Assembly (NCBI RefSeq): GCF_017355855.1
Contig: NZ_JAFEWD010000001.1
Span: 248,001-312,000, forward strand
DNA length: 64,000 nt
From: Pedobacter sp. SYSU D00535
Lineage (GTDB): Bacteria; Bacteroidota; Bacteroidia; Sphingobacteriales; Sphingobacteriaceae
Direction of reading: 5' to 3'
Position 1 is the first letter of the stretch, and each line of letters starts with the position of its first letter. The position numbers and the translations under genes are program-made. Below are positions 17,687-27,500 of the stretch, piece after piece. The notes under the pieces were generated by a model that was not told where the DNA came from, searched no databases, and was given only the letters and a program-made list of their open reading frames with translations.

Positions 17687-18505
17687 TTAAATTATTGCCT
17701 GATTTAGTTCTTCTATTGCAAGCTGGTATTGCTCCTGACTGGGTACGCCATGGTGCCAGCTTAATTGGTTTTCCATAAAGCTAATACCTTTACCTTTCAC
17801 CGTATGAGCGATGATGACGCTGGGCTTGCCTTTTTCAAGTGGCAAACTAGCAAAGCTATCTTTCAGCGCCTGCAGGTCGTGCCCGTCTACGTGTTTTACA
17901 GCCCAGCCAAAGCTTGCAAACTTCTCGTCGATAGGGTCTGTATTGCACACATCGGACGTGGGCCCCGTTATTTGCAGGCTGTTCTTGTCAATAATGGCGC
18001 AAAGGTTATCCAGCCCATAATGGGCGGCAGTCAATGCAGCCTCCCAGTTAGATCCTTCTGGTAATTCTCCATCCCCGAGAAGGGTAAAGACCCGATAGTC
18101 TTTTTCATCCATTTTAGCAGCCAGGGCAGTCCCGACACTGATCGGCAGACCATGTCCCAATGCACCCGTGTTTTGCTCTACTCCATGGACCTTACGGGTA
18201 GGATGGCCTATATAATGCGATTTGTAGCGACAAAGGGTGTTCAGATCTTCTTCCGGGAAAAATCCCTTGTCCGCCAACACCACAAAAAGCGCTTCTACAC
18301 AATGTCCTTTACTTTGGATGTAGCGATCGCGGTCGGGAGAAGTAAAATTTTGCGGACTTACATTTAGCACCTGATTGTAAAGTACATTCAAGATGTCAAT
18401 GCAGGACAAGCTCCCACCGGTGTGACCTGCATTAGCCCCAACGATGTATTTAAGAATACGCTGGCGATATTGGTTAGACTTCTGAGCCAGTTCTTTTTCT
18501 GTCAT
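17687..18505 (-). CDS. Split transketolase, N-terminal subunit (thiamine diphosphate-binding domain)
   Basis: The 272-residue protein is the first half of transketolase. It contains NAGHTGGS at 25-32, SKGHCVEALF, TGALGHGLP, the ThDP/metal motif GDGELPEGSNWEAA at 144-157, and DKNSLQI. All residues expected for cofactor binding appear present, so the subunit looks functional. It starts the transketolase pair, with 12 bases to the C-terminal subunit gene. Being split and embedded in a sugar operon suggests a dedicated pathway enzyme rather than the central pentose phosphate one. Confidence 0.92.
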   Translation of the reverse strand: MTEKELAQKSNQYRQRILKYIVGANAGHTGGSLSCIDILNVLYNQVLNVSPQNFTSPDRDRYIQSKGHCVEALFVVLADKGFFPEEDLNTLCRYKSHYIGHPTRKVHGVEQNTGALGHGLPISVGTALAAKMDEKDYRVFTLLGDGELPEGSNWEAALTAAHYGLDNLCAIIDKNSLQITGPTSDVCNTDPIDEKFASFGWAVKHVDGHDLQALKDSFASLPLEKGKPSVIIAHTVKGKGISFMENQLSWHHGVPSQEQYQLAIEELNQAII

Positions 18506-18580
18506 AACAACTGTTTTATAGGATGAAAACTATATAATCTCTCCCTGAGATAGATCTCCTGTCTGCTGCCGACGGGAATT

Positions 18581-19993
18581 TTACTTGTTATGGTTATACA
18601 CTTCCCATCCCATGTAGTTACCCAAGGCTTCTTCGAGAATTCCGGCTGTTTTAGAAGCATTCATCACCACGTGGTGTTCGAACCCGTTGCGGCAAACGTA
18701 TTGCATCAAACCCTGCAGGTTCGGGATTTGAGCAACAGCTCTGTTGCCGAAAGTATTCAAGGGATCGTCCGTTAGTACCCCTTCGCCGATGTAAGCTTTA
18801 ATAATACCTTTAGGGTCATCTGTGCTAATACGACCATAAGTGAGGGCCGAAGCAGGCGTACGACCGTCCAAAGCGCCGTAGGTATTTTCTACACCGACGC
18901 TAGTTCCAAGAATAGGAGCGTTGCTGATCTCAATGTCTGGCAGGAATGACTTAGCCCAGTTACCACAATGAAAAAGTACGCATTTGGTATCATCGTCTGC
19001 ATAGTTGTTGTTCCAGTCCACCAGGGCGCTGGGAGAACCTGAAGCCAATTGCATTGCATACATGCTTAGCGTTCCGGTAACATCTACTTCGCAAGCGCTT
19101 GGAAGCATATTTTCGCTCATGATACTCATGCTCGTACATACATTACAGCCGTAATTCTGCTGCAGCGAAGTCCAACACTGAATGGCAGTGGCATCCAAGT
19201 AGTGCTCCTCCATAAACTGGTTCAGCACGACATCCAGTTTGGCGATCTGAATCAAAGCATCGTCGGGTGTCTTGCCCCTGGATGCGTACGATAATATTTT
19301 TTCGAGGTGATTTTTAACAGGGAGATCGTCCTTTGTTAGCTTGTTGGCTCTTCCAAGGACTTCTGAAAGGTCGACAGTTGTAACGGAAATACCGTTGCGC
19401 TGCAAGATCTTCTCGCTGTAGCGGACAGTATTAAAGCCTCCCGGACGAGCGCCGACAGCACCGATCCTGACTTTTCTTAGTCCCCTAACCACGCGGCAAA
19501 CGGCAACGAAATTGAGAAGCTCCTGCTCAAAAGCAGGGTCTTTCGGGTGAATAACATGTTTATCGGTAAGGGTGTACTTAATCCCGTATTGATAGAGGTT
19601 GTTGCACACAGAAATTTTCCCGCACCAGGAGTCGCGACGACGCGCAACGTCCAGCTGATTCAAGTCGTCAGGGTAGGCCTGTACAAGCACCGGAACGTTG
19701 AGTCCGGAAAGCTTGAGTGTTTCGGCAACACCCCGTTCATCTCCAAAGTTGGGAAGTATCACCAGCACCCCCATTATTTCTTCGGCATGTTTTTTAAAGA
19801 GCGAAGCGCATTTGTGAGCATCTCTAAATGTTTCTACACCTCCCAGTTTTGTTTCAAACTCATCCAGCATGATGTAGTTAAGGTTCAGCTTTTCGAACTG
19901 GGCGATGATGTCCAGGCGTGCTTCTGATACTAGCTTGTCGGGGAAGAAGTCGCGGTTTCCAATAATAACTCCTATGCTAACCTTTTCTTTCAT
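18581..19993 (-). CDS. L-fucose/L-arabinose isomerase-like protein, candidate aldose isomerase
   Basis: The 470-residue cytoplasmic protein belongs to the fucose/arabinose isomerase fold class. It has a N-terminal part with Rossmann-like units (MGVLVILPNFGDERG; VRIGAVGARPGGFNTVRYSE) and a C-terminal part with SENMLPSACEVDVTGTLSMYAM, typical of the metal-binding active site region. A His near the C-terminus (FEHHVVMNASKT) could complete the site. These enzymes convert aldoses to ketoses with a divalent metal. It is the first enzyme gene after the regulator, so it should supply the ketose for the FGGY kinase. D-apiose, D-arabinose or L-fucose-type aldoses are all possible; the genome context favours a pentose. 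Confidence 0.85.
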   Translation of the reverse strand: MKEKVSIGVIIGNRDFFPDKLVSEARLDIIAQFEKLNLNYIMLDEFETKLGGVETFRDAHKCASLFKKHAEEIMGVLVILPNFGDERGVAETLKLSGLNVPVLVQAYPDDLNQLDVARRRDSWCGKISVCNNLYQYGIKYTLTDKHVIHPKDPAFEQELLNFVAVCRVVRGLRKVRIGAVGARPGGFNTVRYSEKILQRNGISVTTVDLSEVLGRANKLTKDDLPVKNHLEKILSYASRGKTPDDALIQIAKLDVVLNQFMEEHYLDATAIQCWTSLQQNYGCNVCTSMSIMSENMLPSACEVDVTGTLSMYAMQLASGSPSALVDWNNNYADDDTKCVLFHCGNWAKSFLPDIEISNAPILGTSVGVENTYGALDGRTPASALTYGRISTDDPKGIIKAYIGEGVLTDDPLNTFGNRAVAQIPNLQGLMQYVCRNGFEHHVVMNASKTAGILEEALGNYMGWEVYNHNK

Positions 19994-20021
19994 TATAATT
20001 TCGATTTATTTTTCAATTGGC

Positions 20022-20786
20022 CTATTGTGCCAGTATTAATTCAATTTCATTGTCCTGGAACACCTGTTTATCCCGGTCACTCATATCTGAGTCGGTGATC
20101 ACATAGTTAATGAGAGACAGAGCTCCAAGACTGGCAAACGAACTCTTTCCTATTTTCGTGGAATCAGCTACCAGGTAAGTCGTTTCCGCAGCGGCGATCA
20201 TCGCTTTTTTTACCACAATGTCGCTGATACTAGGGTAGGTAAGCCCTGCCTTCAATGATAATCCGGCGGTAGCAAGAAACAGCTTCTGTACATTGATTCC
20301 GGTAAAAAAATCAGCAGCCTTTTGGCCCGTAAGCGAAAGGGTAGGAGGTTTAAACTCTCCACCAGTCACGATCAGCTCAATTCCCGGCTCGGTGCCGAGC
20401 ATCATTGCAATGTTTAATGCATTAGTGATCACCGTAAGGTTTTTAAAACCCTTCAGCTTTTTGGCTATCTCCGTAGTCGTCGACCCGGAGTCAAGTATTA
20501 TGCTGTCTCCGCTTTCGATAAATTCGAGACATTTAGCCGCTATACGTTCTTTCTTATCCAGATTATCTTGCTGACTAAGAGAGAAGTTTCTCACCTGATC
20601 GGCGATATCCTTGAGATAAGCGCCTCCATGTTCGCGCACCAGTAGTCCATCCTTCTCCATCTTTTCCAGGTCTTGGCGGATGGTTACTTCTGTAACTTTA
20701 AACAGTTTGGCCAGATTGATCACCTTCGCCGAGCCATCCTCCCTCAGAAGTTCTATTATTTTATCTCTTCGCTGGTTTGCTAGCAT
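20022..20786 (-). CDS. DeoR/GlpR family transcriptional repressor of the sugar operon
   Basis: The 254-residue protein has a DeoR-type helix-turn-helix at about 5-58 (ANQRRDKIIELLRE, VTEVTIRQDLEKMEKDGLL) and a DeoRC sugar-phosphate sensor domain with DSGSTTTEIAKKL and FLATAGLSLKAGLTYP. Such repressors are released from DNA by a phosphorylated sugar intermediate, which fits a kinase-containing operon. It is the first gene of the leftward operon, 28 bases before the isomerase gene. Repeated TTTCG elements spaced ten bases apart lie between it and ribBA and are its likely operators. Confidence 0.92.
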   Translation of the reverse strand: MLANQRRDKIIELLREDGSAKVINLAKLFKVTEVTIRQDLEKMEKDGLLVREHGGAYLKDIADQVRNFSLSQQDNLDKKERIAAKCLEFIESGDSIILDSGSTTTEIAKKLKGFKNLTVITNALNIAMMLGTEPGIELIVTGGEFKPPTLSLTGQKAADFFTGINVQKLFLATAGLSLKAGLTYPSISDIVVKKAMIAAAETTYLVADSTKIGKSSFASLGALSLINYVITDSDMSDRDKQVFQDNEIELILAQ

Positions 20787-20822
20787 ATCGTTAAAAAAGA
20801 AAGAAGGAATATAATTGGTTAG

Positions 20823-20852
20823 TTTCGTTTTCTTTCGATTTTCTCAAATATA
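20823..20852 (-). promoter_or_regulatory. Promoter of the sugar operon with overlapping operator I
   Basis: CAAATATA at 20845-20852 is TATATTTG on the minus strand, a perfect -7 box, with a TTG (20874-20876 reversed) about 21 bases upstream. Just downstream, covering the expected transcription start, is a block at 20823-20843 made of TTTCG, TTTTC, TTTCG and TTTTC. The two TTTCG units start exactly ten bases apart, one helical turn. The 14-base core 20824-20837 recurs inverted at 20974-20987. Confidence 0.7.
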
Positions 20853-20973
20853 GAAATTCAGATGAAAATAAAACAAGAAAGTGAAAGTAAATTTTTCCTT
20901 ACGTTATGACGTTGCTACCACTAATAAACGTTAATAGGCCCGAAATGGAAACTAGCCATGATGATAAAAGAAA

Positions 20974-20987
20974 CGAAAGAAAACGAA
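20974..20987 (+). promoter_or_regulatory. Operator II, inverted copy of operator I
   Basis: CGAAAGAAAACGAA is the exact reverse complement of 20824-20837 and again has two CGAA units ten bases apart. It lies 150 bases from operator I and 17 bases upstream of a TATTTTTG box that may serve ribBA. The pair could support repressor looping or joint control of both divergent promoters. Confidence 0.6.
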
Positions 20988-21003
20988 GGATCTGACTTTC
21001 CTT

Positions 21004-21011
21004 TATTTTTG
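21004..21011 (+). promoter_or_regulatory. Likely -7 box of ribBA
   Basis: TATTTTTG fits TAnnTTTG and predicts a leader of about 55-60 bases before the ATG at 21072. No clear TTG is seen at -33. The leader is too short to hold an FMN riboswitch. Confidence 0.45.
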
Positions 21012-21071
21012 CTTCCCTGAAATCGAAATTCTCAAGTCACTGTCGCTGAATAAATTTATACATTTGCTCGT

Positions 21072-22238
21072 ATGGCAGAGATCTTAAACACCATTCCTGA
21101 GGCAATAGCGGACATTCAAGAAGGAAAGCTGGTTATTATCGTGGATGATGACGACCGTGAAAATGAAGGAGATTTTATGGTTGCGGCCCGTTTTGCAACA
21201 CCAGAGGTAATCAACTTTATGGCTATTCATGGAAGAGGACTGATTTGCGTTCCACTTACGGAACAGCGCTGCGACGAGCTGGAACTGGGCCTGATGGTGG
21301 GTACTAATACCGCCACTCATGAAACCAATTTCACCATCTCTGTAGATCTGATCGGGAAAGGCTGCACAACCGGTATCTCCGTTTCCGACCGTTCGAAAAC
21401 TATACAAGCACTGATCGATCCAGAAACAAAACCTGCCGAACTAGGACGTCCCGGGCATATTTTCCCTCTACGATCCAAGGACGGTGGAGTGCTGCGAAGA
21501 GCCGGACATACAGAGGCAGCTACCGACCTGGCAGCGATGGCGGGTCTGGAACCTGCAGGCGTTATTGTGGAGATCATGAAGGACGATGGAGAGATGGCCC
21601 GGCTCCCGGATCTGCTGAAAATATCGAAAGAATTAAATATCAAAATTATATCGATCAAAGACCTTATCGAGTATCGCCTTCAGCACGAAACGCTGATAAA
21701 AAGGGAAGTTTCGGTTACAATGCCAACTACCTGGGGCAACTTTGATCTGGTAGCCTATACCCAGGTAGACAGCGGTGTTCATCACATTGCATTAGTGAAG
21801 GGAGAATGGGGGCCGGATGAACCGGTTCTGGTCAGAGTTCATCGCTCCTGTATTGCCGGCGATATTTTCGGTTCGTGTTTGTGCAACTGCAATAAGTCGC
21901 TTCACCGTTCGATGGAAATTATTGAAAAGGAAGGTCGCGGCGTTGTCGTTTATATGAACCAGGAAGGCACGGGAAATGCATTAATTAACAAGCTATCCCG
22001 ATACATCGGACTTGAGAACGGAGCGACATTAAAACAAGGTGATGGAAAGCAACCCACCGATCAGCGGGATTACGGCGTCGGCGCGCAGATCTTGCGCAGC
22101 TTAGGTATTTCGAAAATGCGCCTGTTAAGTGATAATCCTAAAAAACGAGCCGGTCTGCAGGGTTACGGCATTGAAGTGGTAGCGGTGGAGCCTATCGGAG
22201 TAGGAGCTAACACTTCTCGTGAACCATCCGGTACATAA
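21072..22238 (+). CDS. ribBA: RibBA: 3,4-dihydroxy-2-butanone 4-phosphate synthase / GTP cyclohydrolase II
   Basis: The 388-residue protein fuses two riboflavin-biosynthesis enzymes. The N-terminal DHBP synthase domain (1-205) is well conserved: DDDDRENEGDF at 25-35, TGISVSDR at 100-107, GHIFPLR, and RRAGHTEAATDLA. The C-terminal GTP cyclohydrolase II domain (about 208-388) keeps the three zinc cysteines (260, 271, 273), Tyr311 and Arg332. However, several GTP-contacting positions differ from E. coli RibA: Gln70 is Ser276, Arg94 is Thr300, and Thr149 is Ser353. The usual RCDCG and EGRxIGL motifs are lost. The second activity is therefore uncertain. It is divergent from the sugar operon. Confidence 0.92.
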   Translation: MAEILNTIPEAIADIQEGKLVIIVDDDDRENEGDFMVAARFATPEVINFMAIHGRGLICVPLTEQRCDELELGLMVGTNTATHETNFTISVDLIGKGCTTGISVSDRSKTIQALIDPETKPAELGRPGHIFPLRSKDGGVLRRAGHTEAATDLAAMAGLEPAGVIVEIMKDDGEMARLPDLLKISKELNIKIISIKDLIEYRLQHETLIKREVSVTMPTTWGNFDLVAYTQVDSGVHHIALVKGEWGPDEPVLVRVHRSCIAGDIFGSCLCNCNKSLHRSMEIIEKEGRGVVVYMNQEGTGNALINKLSRYIGLENGATLKQGDGKQPTDQRDYGVGAQILRSLGISKMRLLSDNPKKRAGLQGYGIEVVAVEPIGVGANTSREPSGT

Positions 22239-22383
22239 TCCGAAATAGGAGAGTGGGTGCCTGAGACTAGCTTCAAATCATTTGATGGCAGTTTTGGAAA
22301 TTAGGCTCAAAACCGTACAAACCATGTCTTCCTGTGTAATCTAGATAGTAAGCAGAGCAGAACCTTCCAAAAAATCAGATAAA

Positions 22384-22412
22384 AAAAGGCGCAATTATTA
22401 GTTGCGCCTTTT
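22384..22412. terminator. Bidirectional terminator between ribBA and susD
   Basis: An 11-bp perfect stem (arms 22384-22394 and 22402-22412) with a seven-base loop is flanked by A-rich and T-rich ends, so it can act on both the rightward ribBA transcript and the leftward susCD transcript. Confidence 0.75.
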
Positions 22413-22445
22413 AACTATCCAGGGAGATTGTTCTTCTATTAAGTA

Positions 22446-24500
22446 TTAATATCCATTAGATCCAAACTCATCCTGATTGTTAATTTGATTCAGGAAGGTG
22501 AATGGAATAGGACGATTGTAGTGTTTAGCAGGTGAAAAGTTTGCAAAAGCTTTTCTGTTATGCGCTTGTAAGCGGGTTTCGAATGCCTTATTACGTTTTA
22601 GCAAAGCCCAGCGGTTAAACTCGCCGCAAAGTTCACGTGCATACTCGTCAAAAACATCGTTCATCGTAGCTGTAGTCAGCTGCATTCCGGTACCTGTATT
22701 GAAGTCTCCGGGATTGCGGCAAGCTCGTTTGCGCAGTTCATTCAAGTACTGAGCCGCGGCTGCCCCGCCTCCATTGGTATGAAGGGTAGCTTCTGCAGCA
22801 ATTAGATACACCTCCGCCATACGCATAATCATGATATTGCCCAATTTTTGCTGGAAGTTGCCCCCCAGCCATGCGCCGTCGAAGTTATGATTAAACTTCA
22901 TCATAGCAGGGAAGAGAGTGGCAAGACTTGCTGGCGTCAAGCCGTTATTTGGGTTGTTTGCTTTATAAGTGCTGCCGCTTGGATCAGACATATCGAACAG
23001 ATCATCAATGTTAACAGTTACATACGCCCTTGCTTTTTTATCGTCCACGCTCAGCGGCTCTTTACTTAAATAGGCGAAGAATCGGTTTTCGTCAGGAGCC
23101 AGGGGATAAGGATGCACGTTAGCATTCGGCACCTCCTGCAAGGCGGTGATTGCGCCTGTAGTAACCCCTTTTGGCCATACCTTCGGAATGTACTGCCAGG
23201 TAGCATTACGGGAAGCATTGCGTGCATTTACGTCTATGTATGGATAAATTTTCTTTCCAACATGTGATGGATCAATACCATATTTAGTACACATGGCAGC
23301 AGTGAGCGTTACAGTGGCAGCACTATAAGTTACGTTCGCTGGAGCAGGAATGCTGGTCCCAAGACTCGCTCTCGCTTGCTCTCCTGAGTAGTTGGTAAAG
23401 GCAGTAGCGAAAGTATTCTCCCAGCGCTTATCATAGGTTGCATTAAAGCAATTGATCAAGTATTTCGTTGGGGCAACGAACTGCTGGTTCAAACGTCCGT
23501 AGTAGGCATTGGAAGTATTTGAGTTAACACTTCTCCTAAAAATATCTGAAGTTCCAAATGCATCATCAAACTTCGGATAATAATGCAGGTAGAGGTTAGG
23601 TCTGGAGTTCCCTGTAAAAACATCATACGAAGGATTATAGGGATCAACTCCATAAGCCGTGAACAGCGCTTCTGAGTTATTCCGGTTATTTGCAGCTGCA
23701 AAGACCTTTGCAAAGTCATCATATAACATAGCTCCATACTGGCCTCTGTTATTGATAAGTTCGTCTGCCACTTCTTTCGCACGCACCCAGTAAGACTTGC
23801 CTCCTTCAGACAGACCTTCTCCTCCTCCCTGCGCATACACGCGGGCAAGAAGTCCAAGCGCCGCCTTTTTCGTCACCCGCTGGCCGTTGTTTTCGTAAGG
23901 TGTCACCGGCAGATCTTGAACCGCAGCAGTTAAGTCCGTAATAATCTGAGCATAAATTTCAGGAATCGTACTGCGTTTTGGACTTAAACTTTTAACGGGA
24001 TCATCTGTCAGGATCAGCGGAACATTACCAAACTGAGTTACCAATACAGAATAATAGTAGGCCCTTAAAAAACGCGCTTCAGCTACGAGGGTTTTAATAT
24101 CATTAGCGTTGCCGTCTTTAAGTGTAGTTGAAAGTTGAATCGTCTTGTTGCAGTCCTTTATCGAACCCCAGGCAAAATCCCAGGTATTCCTTACCACTCC
24201 TGAATTTGTCGTGAACTCCTCGTAAGCCATCAGGTCGCGATACTGATTATGGTTGTTGTAGGGGAATGTCCAAAGGTCAGTGCCAAGTTCGGAAACCATC
24301 CCGTAAGGCATACCTATCAATGAGCCCCAAAGTCCAGTGTAGCAGTTAGCTTGATAAGCTTTCCAACCATTAAAGTCTGTTAGTACATTTTCTTCTGATA
24401 AAGAAGCAGGGTTATATTCGTCAAGTTTGCAGGAGGGGACGCCCAAAGCAACTACCAAGCCGACTCCGCACAATACTCTCTTTATATTTTGAATTTTCAT
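22446..24500 (-). CDS. SusD/RagB family glycan-binding outer membrane lipoprotein
   Basis: The 684-residue protein has a lipoprotein signal (ALGVPSC, Cys24) and the SusD/RagB fold. An N-terminal TPR-like region contains VAEARFLRAYYYSVLVTQFGNVPLI at about 142-166 (the typical RAYYY motif), and the C-terminal region contains MRMAEVYLIAAEA and AAQYLNELRKRA. SusD proteins cap the partner SusC porin and capture oligosaccharides at the cell surface. The gene is downstream of susC on the same strand with 90 bases between them. Its length is in the upper range for the family. The substrate cannot be told from sequence. Confidence 0.95.
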   Translation of the reverse strand: MKIQNIKRVLCGVGLVVALGVPSCKLDEYNPASLSEENVLTDFNGWKAYQANCYTGLWGSLIGMPYGMVSELGTDLWTFPYNNHNQYRDLMAYEEFTTNSGVVRNTWDFAWGSIKDCNKTIQLSTTLKDGNANDIKTLVAEARFLRAYYYSVLVTQFGNVPLILTDDPVKSLSPKRSTIPEIYAQIITDLTAAVQDLPVTPYENNGQRVTKKAALGLLARVYAQGGGEGLSEGGKSYWVRAKEVADELINNRGQYGAMLYDDFAKVFAAANNRNNSEALFTAYGVDPYNPSYDVFTGNSRPNLYLHYYPKFDDAFGTSDIFRRSVNSNTSNAYYGRLNQQFVAPTKYLINCFNATYDKRWENTFATAFTNYSGEQARASLGTSIPAPANVTYSAATVTLTAAMCTKYGIDPSHVGKKIYPYIDVNARNASRNATWQYIPKVWPKGVTTGAITALQEVPNANVHPYPLAPDENRFFAYLSKEPLSVDDKKARAYVTVNIDDLFDMSDPSGSTYKANNPNNGLTPASLATLFPAMMKFNHNFDGAWLGGNFQQKLGNIMIMRMAEVYLIAAEATLHTNGGGAAAAQYLNELRKRACRNPGDFNTGTGMQLTTATMNDVFDEYARELCGEFNRWALLKRNKAFETRLQAHNRKAFANFSPAKHYNRPIPFTFLNQINNQDEFGSNGY

Positions 24501-24590
24501 GTCTGTATTTTTTATTGATTCTGGTCCTTGAACTTCCTTTACCGATCTGCCGATCAGCTACTAGTTCTTGTGCCTTTTTAAAAATGCTAG

Positions 24591-27500
24591 CTAGAGCGTT
24601 ACGTTTAATCCTACCACTACTTGTTTCGTTAGCGGGTAATCCAGTTCTCCATTCATCTCCGGATCATACTGTTTTAGCAGGTGACTTTTTGCGACAACCA
24701 GAGGATTTGTAACAGTGCCGTATAGGCGCAATCTCTGCATTGCGATCTTCTTTGTTAGGTTTTTGGAGAAACTGTATCCGAGTGTTATATTTTTGATCTT
24801 GAAGAAAGAACCATCTACATAATTAAGTCCAGAAAAGCCTATCATAGTTGAACTGGTGGCCTCGTGATGCATCATTGGGAAATCATTTGACGGATTTTCA
24901 GGGGTCCAGTAGTTAAAATGTTCGGGGATTGTTCTGGATGGACTTGCATTGATCGCAAATGAGTTCGGCTGATACCATCCCATCATGTTGTAGTTGATCA
25001 TTTGTCCCCACCTGAAATAGGTAAAAATGCCCAGGTCAAAGCCTTTGTATTTAAAGTTGTTTTGGAAGCCAAGTGACCAGTCAGGAGTGTTATGTCCCAA
25101 GATCTGAAAATCATTATTGTTATAAGTGTATTTTACATTAGCTGCCGTCAAGTTCGGATTGAATTGTTGTGCGTCAGCAAGGTTATTATAGTAGTAAGTT
25201 CTAGTGCCATCCGCGGCCTCTTTCATATATACGCCGGTTGCAAGCCTTGTCATTCCGGGAACATTCACCTTCAGATCGCCCGGACGTTTGTTAAATACTG
25301 CTGCATCTGCTTCCTCACCGATTTGCCAAACGCCGTCAAGCTTGTAATTGCGGAATGAACTTACTGGATTTCCAATAGAAAGCACGTAATTGCCGTTGGC
25401 GATATTATTGGCCTGACCATTGGTTATTTTCAGGATCTTTTCGTTGTTGCGAGCGAAAGCAGCTGATGAAGTCCACTCAAAGTTCCGGCTAACAATATTG
25501 CGGGTATTCAGTGTGAGCTCGATACCTTTATTTCTGGTTTGTGCCACGTTAATGTTGGTCTGATAATATACCCCCGGTCTGTAAGTTCCGTAGATTGCAG
25601 GAGAATTAACACTATGGATAACTCCATCCGTATTTGTAATATAGTAGTCCAGCGCAAGATCTATCCGGTTTTTAAACACGGAAGCATCTAAACCAAAGTT
25701 AGTTGCAGTAGATTTTTCCCATCCCAGATCTGCGTTGGTAATAAACGGCGAGTTGCGATAGATAGGATGCGTTACTCCACCCAGCGACATATTATTCTGC
25801 TCCATGATAGAAACAGAGCTGTAAGGATCAATTTTAGCAGTTCCGGTAATACCCCAGCTAGCCCGAAGCTTCAGATTATCCAACCATTCTTTGGTACTGA
25901 CCATAAAATTTTCGTCAGAGATCCTCCATGCAGCTGAGGCGGCAGGGAAGTTGTCCCATCTATTCTTAGAATACAAAACAGACGAGCCATCCCTGCGCAC
26001 CAAGGCAGAGAAAAGGTACTTGCCCTTATAGGAGTAATTCAAACGACCCATCAACCCGAAAGTTTTTGACATAGTATAGGACGAAATGGATGTGGTATTT
26101 TGATCACCTGTAAACTTGTACCATTTGAAATTATTGGACGTAATATTTGTCTGATTCATTTCAGTATTGGTATTCTGATTGTCAAACCAGGAAGTAACAC
26201 CTGTAAGTGTAAAATCGTGATCGTTTGCTACTTTGAAATTATAGGTTAAGACATTCTCCCACTGTAGCCCCAAGTAGCGATTCTGATTCACGCGTGCCCT
26301 GGCAATACCGGCATTTGAATAGGTGTAGCTTACGGAACCAATACCATCAAAGCGATAAGTATTCGAATAATTAAGGTGCGCTCCAGCTCGTGATAAAAAT
26401 GTTAGCCCTTTTGCCGGTCTCAGTTCTATGTATGGGTTGAGAAAAAGCTTCGTGTTATTTTCGACGTTACCATAAACGCCTGGCTGATAGTCTAGAAGAA
26501 GGTTGTAAACATTGTTTCCCAGCTCAGTATTCAGCGTACCATCCTCTTTGTAAGGTCTAACAAGAGGGTCTGTTACGATGGCGTTTTCCAGCTTGTCTTG
26601 GGCTCTATCCCTATCCACATAGGATGCCTGAAGATTACCTCCGATAGATACCCATTTTCTAATTTTATGGTCCATTCGCATGCTTGTAGAATAGAGCTTA
26701 TACTGATCCCCGCGGTACTGACCATTTTCATCGGTCACATTGAAAGAGATATAGCCTCTTGTTACATCGGTTCCGCCTGAAACAGCCAAACTATAATTCT
26801 GAGTGCCCGCACTTTTCTGTAAAAATTCATCCGCCCAGTCTACGAACTGGCCTTGCTGGAAAATTTGATATCTAGCTGCCCCAAAGATAGTCTCATCATC
26901 CGCCGGTGACTGCCAAATGGCTCCGGTTGTTGTCCATTTATTGGCTGTAGCATCCCACCGGTATCGGTACGCATCACGTTTTGCTTGCAGATAGGAGTCT
27001 CCAGTCCGAGTCTTAGGGGTTACTGAAAAACCGTTATATCCGTAATACGAGTTGAAGTCAATACTTAGTTTTCCTGCTTTTCCGCTTTTTGTCGTAATAA
27101 TGATTACCCCATTCGCTCCCGCCGAACCGTAAACTGCGGTCGAAGAAGCGTCTTTCAATACCTCGATCGATTCAATATCATTTGGGTTCAATGTGGCGTA
27201 GTCGCCTGGCAAACCGTTGATGATAAATAGGGGATTGCCGTTGGCGGTGAATGATCTGGTTCCTCGTAGCTGAATATTTACGCCCTCGCCAGCTTGCCCT
27301 GATGAACGGGTAATATCGAGACCTGCTACGCGCCCCTGCAGGGATTCCATTGGGTTAGGACCTGGACGTGCTGTGATTTCCTCAGGCTTTACTGATGATA
27401 CCGATCCTGTAAGATCACGCCTTTTGGTAGTACCATATCCAACCACGACCACTTCCTCCAAAGACCGGTCGTTCGGTCGAAGTGTCACGTTCAAAGCAGT

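Noticed and set aside
21012-21071. FMN riboswitch before ribBA
   Set aside because: The predicted leader is about 60 bases, too short for the FMN aptamer, and its conserved elements are not seen.
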